Shown here: one piece after another, positions 41,945 through 49,514 of the stretch
How the letters are laid out: the number at the start of each line of letters is the position of its first letter
Numbering within the stretch: the first letter of the stretch is position 1
Assembly: GCF_900182645.1 (NCBI RefSeq)
Contig: NZ_FXTA01000003.1
Location: 186,001 to 250,000, forward strand
Direction: 5' to 3'
DNA from: Flavobacterium resistens
GTDB taxonomy: Bacteria; Bacteroidota; Bacteroidia; Flavobacteriales; Flavobacteriaceae
DNA length: 64,000 nucleotides
Program-made: the position numbers and the translations under genes
Notes under the pieces: generated by a model
The model's database searches: none
What the model was told of the DNA's origin: nothing
What the model saw: only the letters and a program-made list of their open reading frames with translations

Positions 41945-42733
41945 TTATAAATTTAAATTTTGAAAAATGAATTCATCATCAAAATGTTCCTGAAAATATT
42001 CAGTCAGTTTTGATGTATTTTTCACTACTTCGCCAATCACAATAATGGCTGGCGATGAAATATTTTTTTCGGATACCAATTTAGTAATTGTGTTTATAGT
42101 TCCAATCACTTTTTGCTCTGAATTTTTAGTTCCGTTTTGAATAATGGCAATTGGAAGATCATCATTTCTGTTTTCCTGATAAATCGAAATGATTTCGTCT
42201 AACTTATGCATTCCCATCAAAATAACCACCGTCGCCGCCGATTTTGAAGCTAAATGGATATCTTTCGATAATTCATGATTCGAAGTTGTTCCGGTAATTA
42301 CCCAAAAGCTTTCGGCAATTTTACGCTGTGTCAAACTAATTCCTGCCGAAGCCGGAACGCCCAAAGCAGACGAAATTCCTGGAACAACAGCCGTTTCCAA
42401 ACCGAATTTTACTGCATAATCAATCTCTTCGCTTCCTCTTCCAAAAACGAAAGAATCACCACCTTTTAAACGAACGACATGTCCGTGAATATTTGCCATA
42501 GAAACTATCAAATCGTTGATCTGATCTTGTGTGTAAGCATGACAGCCTAAACGTTTTCCAACAAAAATAATTTCTGCATTTGATGCATATTCTAGTAATT
42601 CTTCGTTTACTAAGGCATCATACAAAACGACATCAGCGCTTTCTAAAGCTTTAATTGCTTTTAATGTAATCAATTCAACGTCACCCGGACCTGCGCCTAC
42701 GATCGTCAATTTTGGGGTTTTAAAACTTTGCAT
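41945..42733 (-). CDS. cobA: Uroporphyrinogen-III C-methyltransferase
   Basis: A 262-residue SUMT enzyme. LTIVGAGPGDVELITLKAIKALESADVVLYDALV is the N-terminal SAM/substrate signature. GHVVRLKGGDSFVFGRGSEE (about 83) and PGISSALGVPASAGISLTQR (about 120) complete it. It methylates uroporphyrinogen III to precorrin-2 on the way to siroheme, the cofactor of NirB; the dehydrogenase/ferrochelatase step is not encoded in this window. Its place inside the Moco operon couples both nitrate- and nitrite-reductase cofactors. Confidence 0.93.
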   Translation of the reverse strand: MQSFKTPKLTIVGAGPGDVELITLKAIKALESADVVLYDALVNEELLEYASNAEIIFVGKRLGCHAYTQDQINDLIVSMANIHGHVVRLKGGDSFVFGRGSEEIDYAVKFGLETAVVPGISSALGVPASAGISLTQRKIAESFWVITGTTSNHELSKDIHLASKSAATVVILMGMHKLDEIISIYQENRNDDLPIAIIQNGTKNSEQKVIGTINTITKLVSEKNISSPAIIVIGEVVKNTSKLTEYFQEHFDDEFIFQNLNL

Positions 42734-42739
42734 AATCTT

Positions 42740-43312
42740 TTAGCTTAAATTGATATTCAGATCATTTAATTCGTCTGCTGAATTAATATTAGTGAGAGGA
42801 AAGTTTTCACTTTCTTCAATATTGATGATTTGATGCGGAATAGTAGCAAACAAGTTCATCATTTTCAAATCGTCGTTATCAATTGCGCCTTTGATAACAG
42901 GCAATATTTTTTTAGAATAAATTCCGATCAACGGATGTAATCTACTTTCAGAAGCAAAAACCGTAATTTCGGCTTCAGTATTATGTTTTGAAATTAATTC
43001 CTGTAATAATTCGGTTGAAATCAACGGAATATCACAACTCAAAATCAAATTAAATTCGGTTTCAGAATGAGATAATGCAGTGTAAATTCCACCTATCGGG
43101 CCTTTATCTGCAATTAAATCTGGAATTTTTTCATACTCCAGATAATCATATTCTTTAGAAGCCGTAATCAGTTTTATATTATTTGTAATCGGCAAAATCG
43201 CCTGAATAATGTGTTCAATAAATGGTTTTTCCTGAAACAGTACTAATCCTTTTTCAGACTGCATTCTGGAGCTTTTTCCTCCGCAAAGAATAAATACTGT
43301 TAGTGTTTCCAT
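42740..43312 (-). CDS. mobA: Molybdenum cofactor guanylyltransferase
   Basis: A 190-residue MobA with nucleotidyl-transferase signature FILCGGKSSRMQSEKGLV (about 8-25), then PDLIADKGPIGGIYTAL and SCDIPLISTELL (metal-binding Asp, about 94). It attaches GMP to Moco to form the bis-MGD cofactor needed by the assimilatory nitrate reductase at 31.7 kb. Six nt before cobA in the operon. Confidence 0.92.
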   Translation of the reverse strand: METLTVFILCGGKSSRMQSEKGLVLFQEKPFIEHIIQAILPITNNIKLITASKEYDYLEYEKIPDLIADKGPIGGIYTALSHSETEFNLILSCDIPLISTELLQELISKHNTEAEITVFASESRLHPLIGIYSKKILPVIKGAIDNDDLKMMNLFATIPHQIINIEESENFPLTNINSADELNDLNINLS

Positions 43313-43407
43313 TGTTTTTTTGTTTCAGGTTATCTTTGCTTCAGGTTTCAGGTTTTAGATTCATTATCTAATTATATAAATGTCTAATTATCTCAATTTT
43401 CTCTTTT

Positions 43408-44154
43408 TTAAGGAAAAATCAATTTAACGCTTGCCATTAAAATAACCGTTCCTAAAACCATTTTTAATGTTCTATTCGAAAATTTCCCACTTCCATAAAA
43501 ACCTCCTAACATTCCTCCAACAACTGCAATTGGAACTAAATAAAAACTTTCTATCGGAATTGTTTTTCCTGCTAAAAAGAACCCAAGCATTCCTGCAAAT
43601 GAATTCACAAAAATGAATAAACTCGAAACAGCCGCTGATTCTTTTACCGAAGCCCATCCTAAAAACAATAAAATTGGACTCAAAATTATTCCGCCGCCAA
43701 TTCCTAACATTCCTGATAATAATCCGATTGCGAAACCTATTAATAATGCAAAAGGAAGATTGATTTTCACTTCTTCTTTCTCTTTAAAATTAAAGATTCC
43801 GAACAATCTTAATGCTGCGAAAACTAATACAATTCCTAAAACAATTTTATAAATCGCATTGTCTAAAGTTATAAATCCACCAATAAAAGCCGCTGGAATC
43901 GAGGCAATCGCAAACGGATAAAAGAGCTTTGGCTTGAAATAATTATTTCGATAATAAAATAAGAACGAAATACTCGAAACAAATAAATTCAACAGCAAAG
44001 CCGATGGTTTCATCACCGAAATCGGAAAAGCAAAAATGCTCATCAATGCCAAATATCCCGATGCTCCGCCGTGCCCAACACTAGAATATAAAAATGCAAT
44101 TATAATTAAGGCAAAACTGAATAATAAGATATTTTCGGAACTTAAAATGCTCAT
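43408..44154 (-). CDS. TSUP (TauE/SafE) family membrane transporter
   Basis: A 248-residue protein with about eight membrane segments: YSSVGHGGASGYLALMSIFAF (about 24-44, the TSUP signature) and GFAIGLLSGMLGIGGGIILSP (about 138) are the two internal repeats. TSUP proteins move sulfite or other sulfur/organic anions. Placed between mobA and moeA, it could export nitrite or sulfite, or act on molybdate/sulfur, but this cannot be decided. Confidence 0.85.
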   Translation of the reverse strand: MSILSSENILLFSFALIIIAFLYSSVGHGGASGYLALMSIFAFPISVMKPSALLLNLFVSSISFLFYYRNNYFKPKLFYPFAIASIPAAFIGGFITLDNAIYKIVLGIVLVFAALRLFGIFNFKEKEEVKINLPFALLIGFAIGLLSGMLGIGGGIILSPILLFLGWASVKESAAVSSLFIFVNSFAGMLGFFLAGKTIPIESFYLVPIAVVGGMLGGFYGSGKFSNRTLKMVLGTVILMASVKLIFP

Positions 44155-44282
44155 TTGGTATTTGTTTGTTTCAGGTTTAAAGTTTCAAGTTGACTCAGCT
44201 ATATGTTTTTATTTACATACTGCTTTTTATCTTTAACAACTAAAATCTTTTTTCTTGGCTCTTTATTCTATTTTCTTAAAAT

Positions 44283-45455
44283 CTAATCAATTGGCAATAA
44301 TGTTACTAACTGACCTTTTTTGTAATTTTCAATATCTTCCGGAACGATTAGTAAACTGTTTGCAACTGCAAATGTATTTAGCATTGCAGAGCTTTGACCA
44401 TCTAAAACCGTTACGCTTGTTTCATCGTATTTTGCTTTTAAAAAAAGCGTTTTTCCTGTGTTGTTCTTAATTTCCGAATTTAATTTTCGAACTACTTTCG
44501 ACTTATGAATTTCCGAAAACCCAATTCTGTTTTTTACTGCCGGTGCTACATAAATGTAAAAATTAGTCAGTGACGAAGCCGGATTTCCCGGAAGTGCAAA
44601 AACTAAAGTTTCATTTTTAGAACCAAAAAACATTGGTTTTCCTGGTTTCTGATTGATTTTATAGAAAAGCTCTTTTACATCGTTTTGTAATAATGCTTCT
44701 TTTACAAAATCATAATCTCCAACTGAAATCCCACCTGAAATAAGAACAATATCGTATTTTTTTAAAATACTTTTTAAAGCTTTTTTTGTTGCTTTCAGAT
44801 TGTCTTTTACTCTGTAAACTTTCGTTTTTTCAATTCCGATTGTTTGAAGTCCCGCTTCAAGCATAACCGAATTGCTTTCGTAAATTTTCCCTTTTTTTAA
44901 TTTCTTTCCTGGCTGAACTAATTCATTTCCTGTCACTAAAATGGCGACTTTCGGTTTCTTATAAACCTCAACTTCTGTAATCCCTAAGCATGCTAGAAAA
45001 CCAATTGCTGCAGGTGTAATCAAAGTATTGGCTTCAAAAACAACCTCATCTTTAGCAATCTGTTCTCCTTTTGGACGCACATTTGATAATTTTTGAGGCA
45101 TTTCAGCAATCAAAATTGAATTACTGTTTGCCATTACATGTTCCTGCATTACAACTGTATCGGCATCATCAGGAACGTGAGCGCCTGTAAATATCCGAAC
45201 AGCTTCAGTCGATTTTAATTTTATATTTGAATGATCTCCGGCTTGTGAAATCCCAACAACGTCATATTGATGTCGAATACTGTGTGTAAAAGCATATCCG
45301 TCCATGGCTGATTGGCGAAATGGAGGCATATTGATTGGCGAAATCACTTTTTCTGCCAGAACATATCCTAAAGCTTTGCTTACCGAAATATGTTTCGTTG
45401 GCATTTTAGTACTATTTACTTCAATTATTTCAATGGCTTTACTGACTTCTATCAT
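44283..45455 (-). CDS. moeA: Molybdopterin molybdenumtransferase
   Basis: A 390-residue MoeA, first gene of the operon. PPFRQSAMDGYAF (about 58-70), PVHV-like GAHVPDDADTVVMQEHV (about 112), KVAILVTGNELVQPGKKL (about 178), LISGGISVGDYDFV (about 247) and ALPGNPASSLTNFYIYV (about 297) are the family motifs. It inserts molybdate into adenylated molybdopterin made by MoaCB. Its promoter carries the nitrate-island palindrome. Confidence 0.93.
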   Translation of the reverse strand: MIEVSKAIEIIEVNSTKMPTKHISVSKALGYVLAEKVISPINMPPFRQSAMDGYAFTHSIRHQYDVVGISQAGDHSNIKLKSTEAVRIFTGAHVPDDADTVVMQEHVMANSNSILIAEMPQKLSNVRPKGEQIAKDEVVFEANTLITPAAIGFLACLGITEVEVYKKPKVAILVTGNELVQPGKKLKKGKIYESNSVMLEAGLQTIGIEKTKVYRVKDNLKATKKALKSILKKYDIVLISGGISVGDYDFVKEALLQNDVKELFYKINQKPGKPMFFGSKNETLVFALPGNPASSLTNFYIYVAPAVKNRIGFSEIHKSKVVRKLNSEIKNNTGKTLFLKAKYDETSVTVLDGQSSAMLNTFAVANSLLIVPEDIENYKKGQLVTLLPID

Positions 45456-45490
45456 TTTTGAATATAAAAACTAAGTACAAATACTTAATA

Positions 45491-45514
45491 CAAATATAAG
45501 TATTTATTCGTACG
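45491..45514 (-). promoter_or_regulatory. moeA promoter with nitrate-island motif
   Basis: On the minus strand ACGAATAAATACTT is followed directly by the -7 box TATATTTG (45498-45491). The 17 nt ending in the -7 box are identical to the nirB promoter (18016-18032). A further copy, AAGTACAAATACTTA, lies at 45473-45487, downstream of the box. Confidence 0.65.
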
Positions 45515-45846
45515 ATGAATAAAAAATTAAAATTTATTTTAATGTCTATAAAATTACTCTAATTTATTCAAAATCAACTTTAAAAATTGAAGTACTTTTT
45601 ATAAAAATACTCTAAAAGAACATCGGAGGAGCTGTTTTTTATTTCATTCTTCTTAAAATCATACATTTAAAAAATTAAAAATTAAGTATAAAATACTACA
45701 ATTTAAAGATGCCTTAAAAAAATATTTAACATTTTAAGCAAACAAAAACAACAATTTAAAATACTGAATATCAATTAATTAATACACAAAACCCAACTCA
45801 AAAGCATCTTAAAGACTACTCGCTTTAAAAAAAAACTTAATATTTT

Positions 45847-45877
45847 TTTGGATTTTATTATATTAAAATTAACTTTG
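45847..45877 (+). promoter_or_regulatory. Promoter of the SusC/sulfatase operon
   Basis: TTTG (45847-45850), a 19-nt spacer and TAACTTTG (45870-45877) form a perfect Bacteroidota promoter. The promoter at 60358-60388 has the same -7 box and spacing. Upstream DNA (45515-45846) is AT-rich with no gene seen. Confidence 0.85.
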
Positions 45878-45894
45878 TCTATAGGATTAGTAGA
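45878..45894 (+). promoter_or_regulatory. Sulfur-cluster operator, copy 1
   Basis: TCTATAGGATTAGTAGA, a TCTA-N9-TAGA dyad directly after the -7 box, at the predicted transcription start. It is conserved at 60389-60405 and, inverted, at 54965-54981. Likely a repressor or activator site; the protein is not encoded visibly here. Confidence 0.65.
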
Positions 45895-45930
45895 GTTTAG
45901 ATTTTTATTGAAAACCAAAAAAACTATATT

Positions 45931-46017
45931 TTGAAAACAACCGAGAGCATATCGTATTTAAATCTTCAAAAAAAATATACTTATAACAATTGTTGTTATA
46001 TGTGCTTCTGTTGCTAA
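45931..46017 (+). CDS. Cysteine-rich leader peptide 1 (28 codons)
   Basis: A small ORF in the SusC leader, starting TTG at 45931 (MKT) and ending YNNCCYMCFCC-stop (TAA 46015-46017). Five of its last eight codons are cysteine. It is the same length as the ORF at 60429 and identical to it at 14 of 28 residues, with synonymous changes (TGC/TGT) at conserved Cys codons, which supports translation. There is no in-frame ATG upstream before a stop; TTG-AAA-ACA is the conserved start context. A hairpin TATAACAA/TTGTTATA lies inside the coding part. Inferred role: ribosome pausing at Cys codons when Cys-tRNA is short. Confidence 0.7.
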   Translation: MKTTESISYLNLQKKYTYNNCCYMCFCC

Positions 46018-46150
46018 TTCATCATGCAATACATTCGTCATTTGATCCATTTCTGTAAGTCAAAAACGAAATTCAAATTCACCCACAAATTACCTTTATT
46101 GAAAATACAAATATCTGGCTGATGCATATTTTGCATTGTGATGATTTTTT
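46018..46150 (+). promoter_or_regulatory. Leader 1 structure: attenuator-like stem with U-run
   Basis: TCATCA-TGCAA (46019-46029), starting 2 nt after the leader stop codon, can pair with TTGCA-ttg-TGATGA (46131-46144), which is followed by six T residues (46145-46150). A small stem TTCGT/ACGAA (46034-46038, 46066-46070) sits inside. The long loop makes the fold uncertain, but a ribosome stalled on the Cys codons would cover the left arm and block it. Confidence 0.45.
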
Positions 46151-46201
46151 GAATATACCCCTATTTTAAAAAGAAACTAATTAACAACTAAAAAAACTAA
46201 A

Positions 46202-46234
46202 ATGAAAAATATGCAAACGTGTTGCTGTAAATAA
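46202..46234 (+). CDS. Second cysteine-rich leader peptide (MKNMQTCCCK)
   Basis: An ATG-initiated 10-codon ORF with three consecutive Cys codons (TGT TGC TGT), ending 5 nt before the conserved hairpin at 46240. It has no counterpart in the leader at 60.4-60.7 kb. Consistent with a second cysteine checkpoint. Confidence 0.6.
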   Translation: MKNMQTCCCK

Positions 46235-46239
46235 AAAAA

Positions 46240-46289
46240 GCCATTTCTGCGGCAACAGAAATGGCGAGGCTTAAAGAACATTTATCACT
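46240..46289 (+). promoter_or_regulatory. Conserved hairpin and 19-nt box, copy 1
   Basis: GCCATTTCTG-cggcaa-CAGAAATGGC is a perfect 10-bp hairpin (46240-46265), followed by TTAAAGAACATTTATCACT (46271-46289). The string ATTTCTGCGGCAAC and the 19-nt box recur exactly at 60657-60701. It has no U-run, so it is not a simple terminator. About 78 nt before the SusC start. Confidence 0.7.
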
Positions 46290-46366
46290 AAATCAAGGAA
46301 ACAATTAGAGGGTTGAAAATTCAACGCTCAGGGCGCCTTGTTAATTACTTAAACCATTACAAAGAA

Positions 46367-49300
46367 ATGAAAAAAATTTTAAAGATATACTCAATATTAT
46401 TTCTCTTGCTTCTGACGGCAGGACTAAATGCCCAGAATACAACCCCGCTTATTCAGTCAAAACTTGATGGAACTGTTGTGGATGATATTACAAATCAGCC
46501 CATTATAGGCGCTTCAGTAACCATTAAAGGAACCACACACGGCGTTGTAACAGATGTTGAAGGAAAATTTTATTTTCAAACTGGTCAAAAATTGCCTTAT
46601 ACATTAATCGTAAGTTATATAGGATACAAAAAGCTTGAAATCGTAGTTGATAAAAATCCAGTAACCATCCATTTAAAAGAAGAACGTCAGGAATTAGACG
46701 AATTGGTGGTTGTTGGATACGGATCTCAGAAGAGAAAAGACATTACAGGTTCAGTTGCTTCGGTTCCAAAAGCAAATTTGTCTCAAGTAACTTCTTCTGC
46801 AGATAACTTGCTTCGTGGTGCAGTTCCTGGTGTGGTAGTTACACAAAGTTCAGGACGTCCGGGGGCTTCATCAAGTGTGCGTATTAGAGGTGGAAATTCT
46901 ATTACAGCAGGTAATGAACCTCTTTATGTATTAGATGGCGTTTTAATTTACAATGACAATAATAATGGTACAGCTGGCGTAGCATACGCAGGAGCTTCGG
47001 TAAACGTGCTTTCGACAATTAATCCAGCGGATATCGAGTCTATTGAAGTTTTGAAAGATGCATCAGCAACTGCCATTTATGGATCTAGAGGAGCAAATGG
47101 TGTTGTTATTATTACAACCAAAAAAGGAACAAAAGGACAGGATAATATTTCTTACCAAGGGTATTTCGGGTTTCAGAATGTATCTAAAAAACTGCATTTG
47201 ATGGATGCCAGCCAATGGGCAAGTTTACGTAACGATGTTCAGGCAAGTATTGGTCAGTCTCCGTCTTTTACTCCTGCCCAAATTGAAGCTTTTAAAACTT
47301 CTGGAAGTTATGATTGGCAAGATGCTGTTTTTAGAACTGCGGCTCCAATACAAAATCATCAATTGACTTTTTCTGGAGGAGATGATCGTTCGAGATATAC
47401 AATTTCAGCAGGTTACTTTGACCAGGATGGAATCGTAATTGCAACTGATTTCAAACGTATTTCGCTTCGTGCTAATTACGAAAGAAATTATTCTCAGAAT
47501 TTCAAATTTGGCGTAAATGCAAATTACACAAATTCAGATTCAAATGGAGTTGGAACAAATGGTGGTTCAAGTGCAGGAAGGCAGCCAAATCCATTAGTGG
47601 TTGCTTTGTATCAGCCGCCTGTAGTACCTATCAGAAATCCAGACGGAAGTTTTAATTTAACAAACAATCCTTACGCTACGGCAACTAACGGTATCATTCC
47701 AAACCCTATTAATGATTTGGAAAACACTACAAATGAAACTAAAATCAACAGAATCTTAACCAGCTTGTTTGGTGAATATAAAATTACAAAAGAAGTTGTT
47801 GCAAAAGTTGCAGTAAGCGGTGATGTAATTGATACGAAACAAAATTATTATGCACCTGCAACTACTACAACCGGAGCAGGAGTTAAAGGTTTAGCTTCTG
47901 TAGGTACCCGTCGAGTAAGTTCAGTTTTAAATGAAAACACAATAAATTACAATACTACTTTTGGCGAAAGCCATAAATTCTCAGCTTTAGGAGGTTACAC
48001 ACTTCAATACACTAAAGGTGAGGTTGTTAATGCAGGAGCGCAGACATTTGTAAATGACGCGAATACTTATAATGCACTGCAAGATGGTGTTCCGGTAAAA
48101 CCTTATAGCGATGCTTTCGAAAGTGTTTTAAAATCTTGGTTGGCGAGAGTAAATTATTCTTATAAAGGAAAATACAACTTTACGCTTTCTGGCCGTGCGG
48201 ATGGTTCTTCAAGATTTGGATCAGAATCGCTTTGGGGATATTTCCCATCTGCAGGTTTTTCATGGAATATTACTGATGAAGAATTTGCCAACAACATTAA
48301 AGGTGTAACCGAAGCTAAACTTAGATTAACAGCGGGAACAACAGGAAATCAGGAAATCGGGAATTACCTTTCACTTGCTTCAATGGGTTCTGTAAATTAT
48401 TCTTTTGGAGGTACAACTTATACCGGACTTGCTCCTACTCGATTGGCAAATCCGGATTTGAAATGGGAAAAAACAAATCAATATAACGTTGGTTTAGACT
48501 TATCATTATTGGACAGAAAAATCAATTTTGTTTTTGATGTTTATTACAAAAAAACAAAAGATTTGTTAATCAATGTTCCAGTGCCGTTAACTTCAGGATA
48601 TGCAACTGTACTTCAAAATATTGGAGGTGTTGAAAACAAAGGTCTTGAAATTGGTTTGACTACTGAAAATATTAAAACAGAAAATTTCTCATGGAATTCT
48701 AACATTGTTTTCTCAACTAACAAAAATAAAGTAACAGCGATAGGAAACGGTGTAGATCAATTCTTTCCTGTTGTTCCAAACGGATCATTATTACAGCAAC
48801 AGCCTGTAACTGTAAAAGTTGGATTGCCTTTAGGAACTTTCTGGGGATACAGAACAAACGGAATTTTCCAAACTCAGGAAGAAGTTAATACACAACCAAA
48901 AATCAACAGTTTAGCCAACACAAAGGTGGGAGACAGAAGATATGTTGATACAAACGGAGATGGTGTAATTACTGCTCTTGACAAAGGAGACTTAGGCACT
49001 TCTCAACCAAAATTTGTTGGAAGTTTCGGTAACACCATTTCGTATCATGATTTTGACTTGAATTTCTCTTTCCAAGGTGCTTATGGCGGAAAAATATTCA
49101 ATGCTTTGAATCAGCAATTAGAAATTTCTACACTTGGAACAAATGCTAATGTGACGTTAGACGATCGTTGGACGCCAACAAACCCGAGCAATGAAATTCC
49201 GAGAGCAACAAGTTCACCTTTAGGAATCGTATCTGAACGCTATGTGGAAGATGCTTCTTTCTTGAGATTGAAATTAATTACGCTAGGTTATACTTTACCA

Positions 49301-49498
49301 AAAAGTGTTTCTAAAAAACTGGGAACAAAAAGCGTGAAATTCTATGTTTCGGCAGAAAACTTAATTACATGGACAAAATACACTGGTTATGATCCGGAGG
49401 TAAGTTCATACGAACAAAACAACTTATATCCGGGAATTGATTTTGGTTCTTATCCAAACTCTAAAACATTTATCTCGGGCTTGAACGTAACTTTCTAA
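46367..49498 (+). CDS. SusC-family TonB-dependent transporter
   Basis: A 1043-residue outer-membrane transporter. The start at 46367 (MKKILKIYSILFLLLLTAG) places a signal peptide at the N-terminus; the in-frame ATG at 46313 would add 18 non-signal residues. A carboxypeptidase-D-like domain (about 38-110, GTVVDDITNQPIIGASVTIK) precedes the TonB box/plug (DELVVVGYGSQKRKDITGSV, about 113) and the beta barrel ending SGLNVTF. It imports a substrate captured by SusD. In this operon the neighbours are sulfatases rather than glycoside hydrolases, so the substrate is probably a sulfate ester. Confidence 0.95.
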   Translation: MKKILKIYSILFLLLLTAGLNAQNTTPLIQSKLDGTVVDDITNQPIIGASVTIKGTTHGVVTDVEGKFYFQTGQKLPYTLIVSYIGYKKLEIVVDKNPVTIHLKEERQELDELVVVGYGSQKRKDITGSVASVPKANLSQVTSSADNLLRGAVPGVVVTQSSGRPGASSSVRIRGGNSITAGNEPLYVLDGVLIYNDNNNGTAGVAYAGASVNVLSTINPADIESIEVLKDASATAIYGSRGANGVVIITTKKGTKGQDNISYQGYFGFQNVSKKLHLMDASQWASLRNDVQASIGQSPSFTPAQIEAFKTSGSYDWQDAVFRTAAPIQNHQLTFSGGDDRSRYTISAGYFDQDGIVIATDFKRISLRANYERNYSQNFKFGVNANYTNSDSNGVGTNGGSSAGRQPNPLVVALYQPPVVPIRNPDGSFNLTNNPYATATNGIIPNPINDLENTTNETKINRILTSLFGEYKITKEVVAKVAVSGDVIDTKQNYYAPATTTTGAGVKGLASVGTRRVSSVLNENTINYNTTFGESHKFSALGGYTLQYTKGEVVNAGAQTFVNDANTYNALQDGVPVKPYSDAFESVLKSWLARVNYSYKGKYNFTLSGRADGSSRFGSESLWGYFPSAGFSWNITDEEFANNIKGVTEAKLRLTAGTTGNQEIGNYLSLASMGSVNYSFGGTTYTGLAPTRLANPDLKWEKTNQYNVGLDLSLLDRKINFVFDVYYKKTKDLLINVPVPLTSGYATVLQNIGGVENKGLEIGLTTENIKTENFSWNSNIVFSTNKNKVTAIGNGVDQFFPVVPNGSLLQQQPVTVKVGLPLGTFWGYRTNGIFQTQEEVNTQPKINSLANTKVGDRRYVDTNGDGVITALDKGDLGTSQPKFVGSFGNTISYHDFDLNFSFQGAYGGKIFNALNQQLEISTLGTNANVTLDDRWTPTNPSNEIPRATSSPLGIVSERYVEDASFLRLKLITLGYTLPKSVSKKLGTKSVKFYVSAENLITWTKYTGYDPEVSSYEQNNLYPGIDFGSYPNSKTFISGLNVTF

Positions 49499-49514
49499 GT
49501 AAAAAAAATATAAA

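Noticed and set aside
46240..46265. Hairpin in the SusC leader as an intrinsic terminator
   Set aside because: There is no U-run after the stem, and the loop is conserved in sequence, which points to another function.
45878..46289. SAM-type riboswitch in the sulfur leaders
   Set aside because: CGGCAAC recalls part of the SAM-I core, but the GAGGGA segment and the four-way junction are not present.
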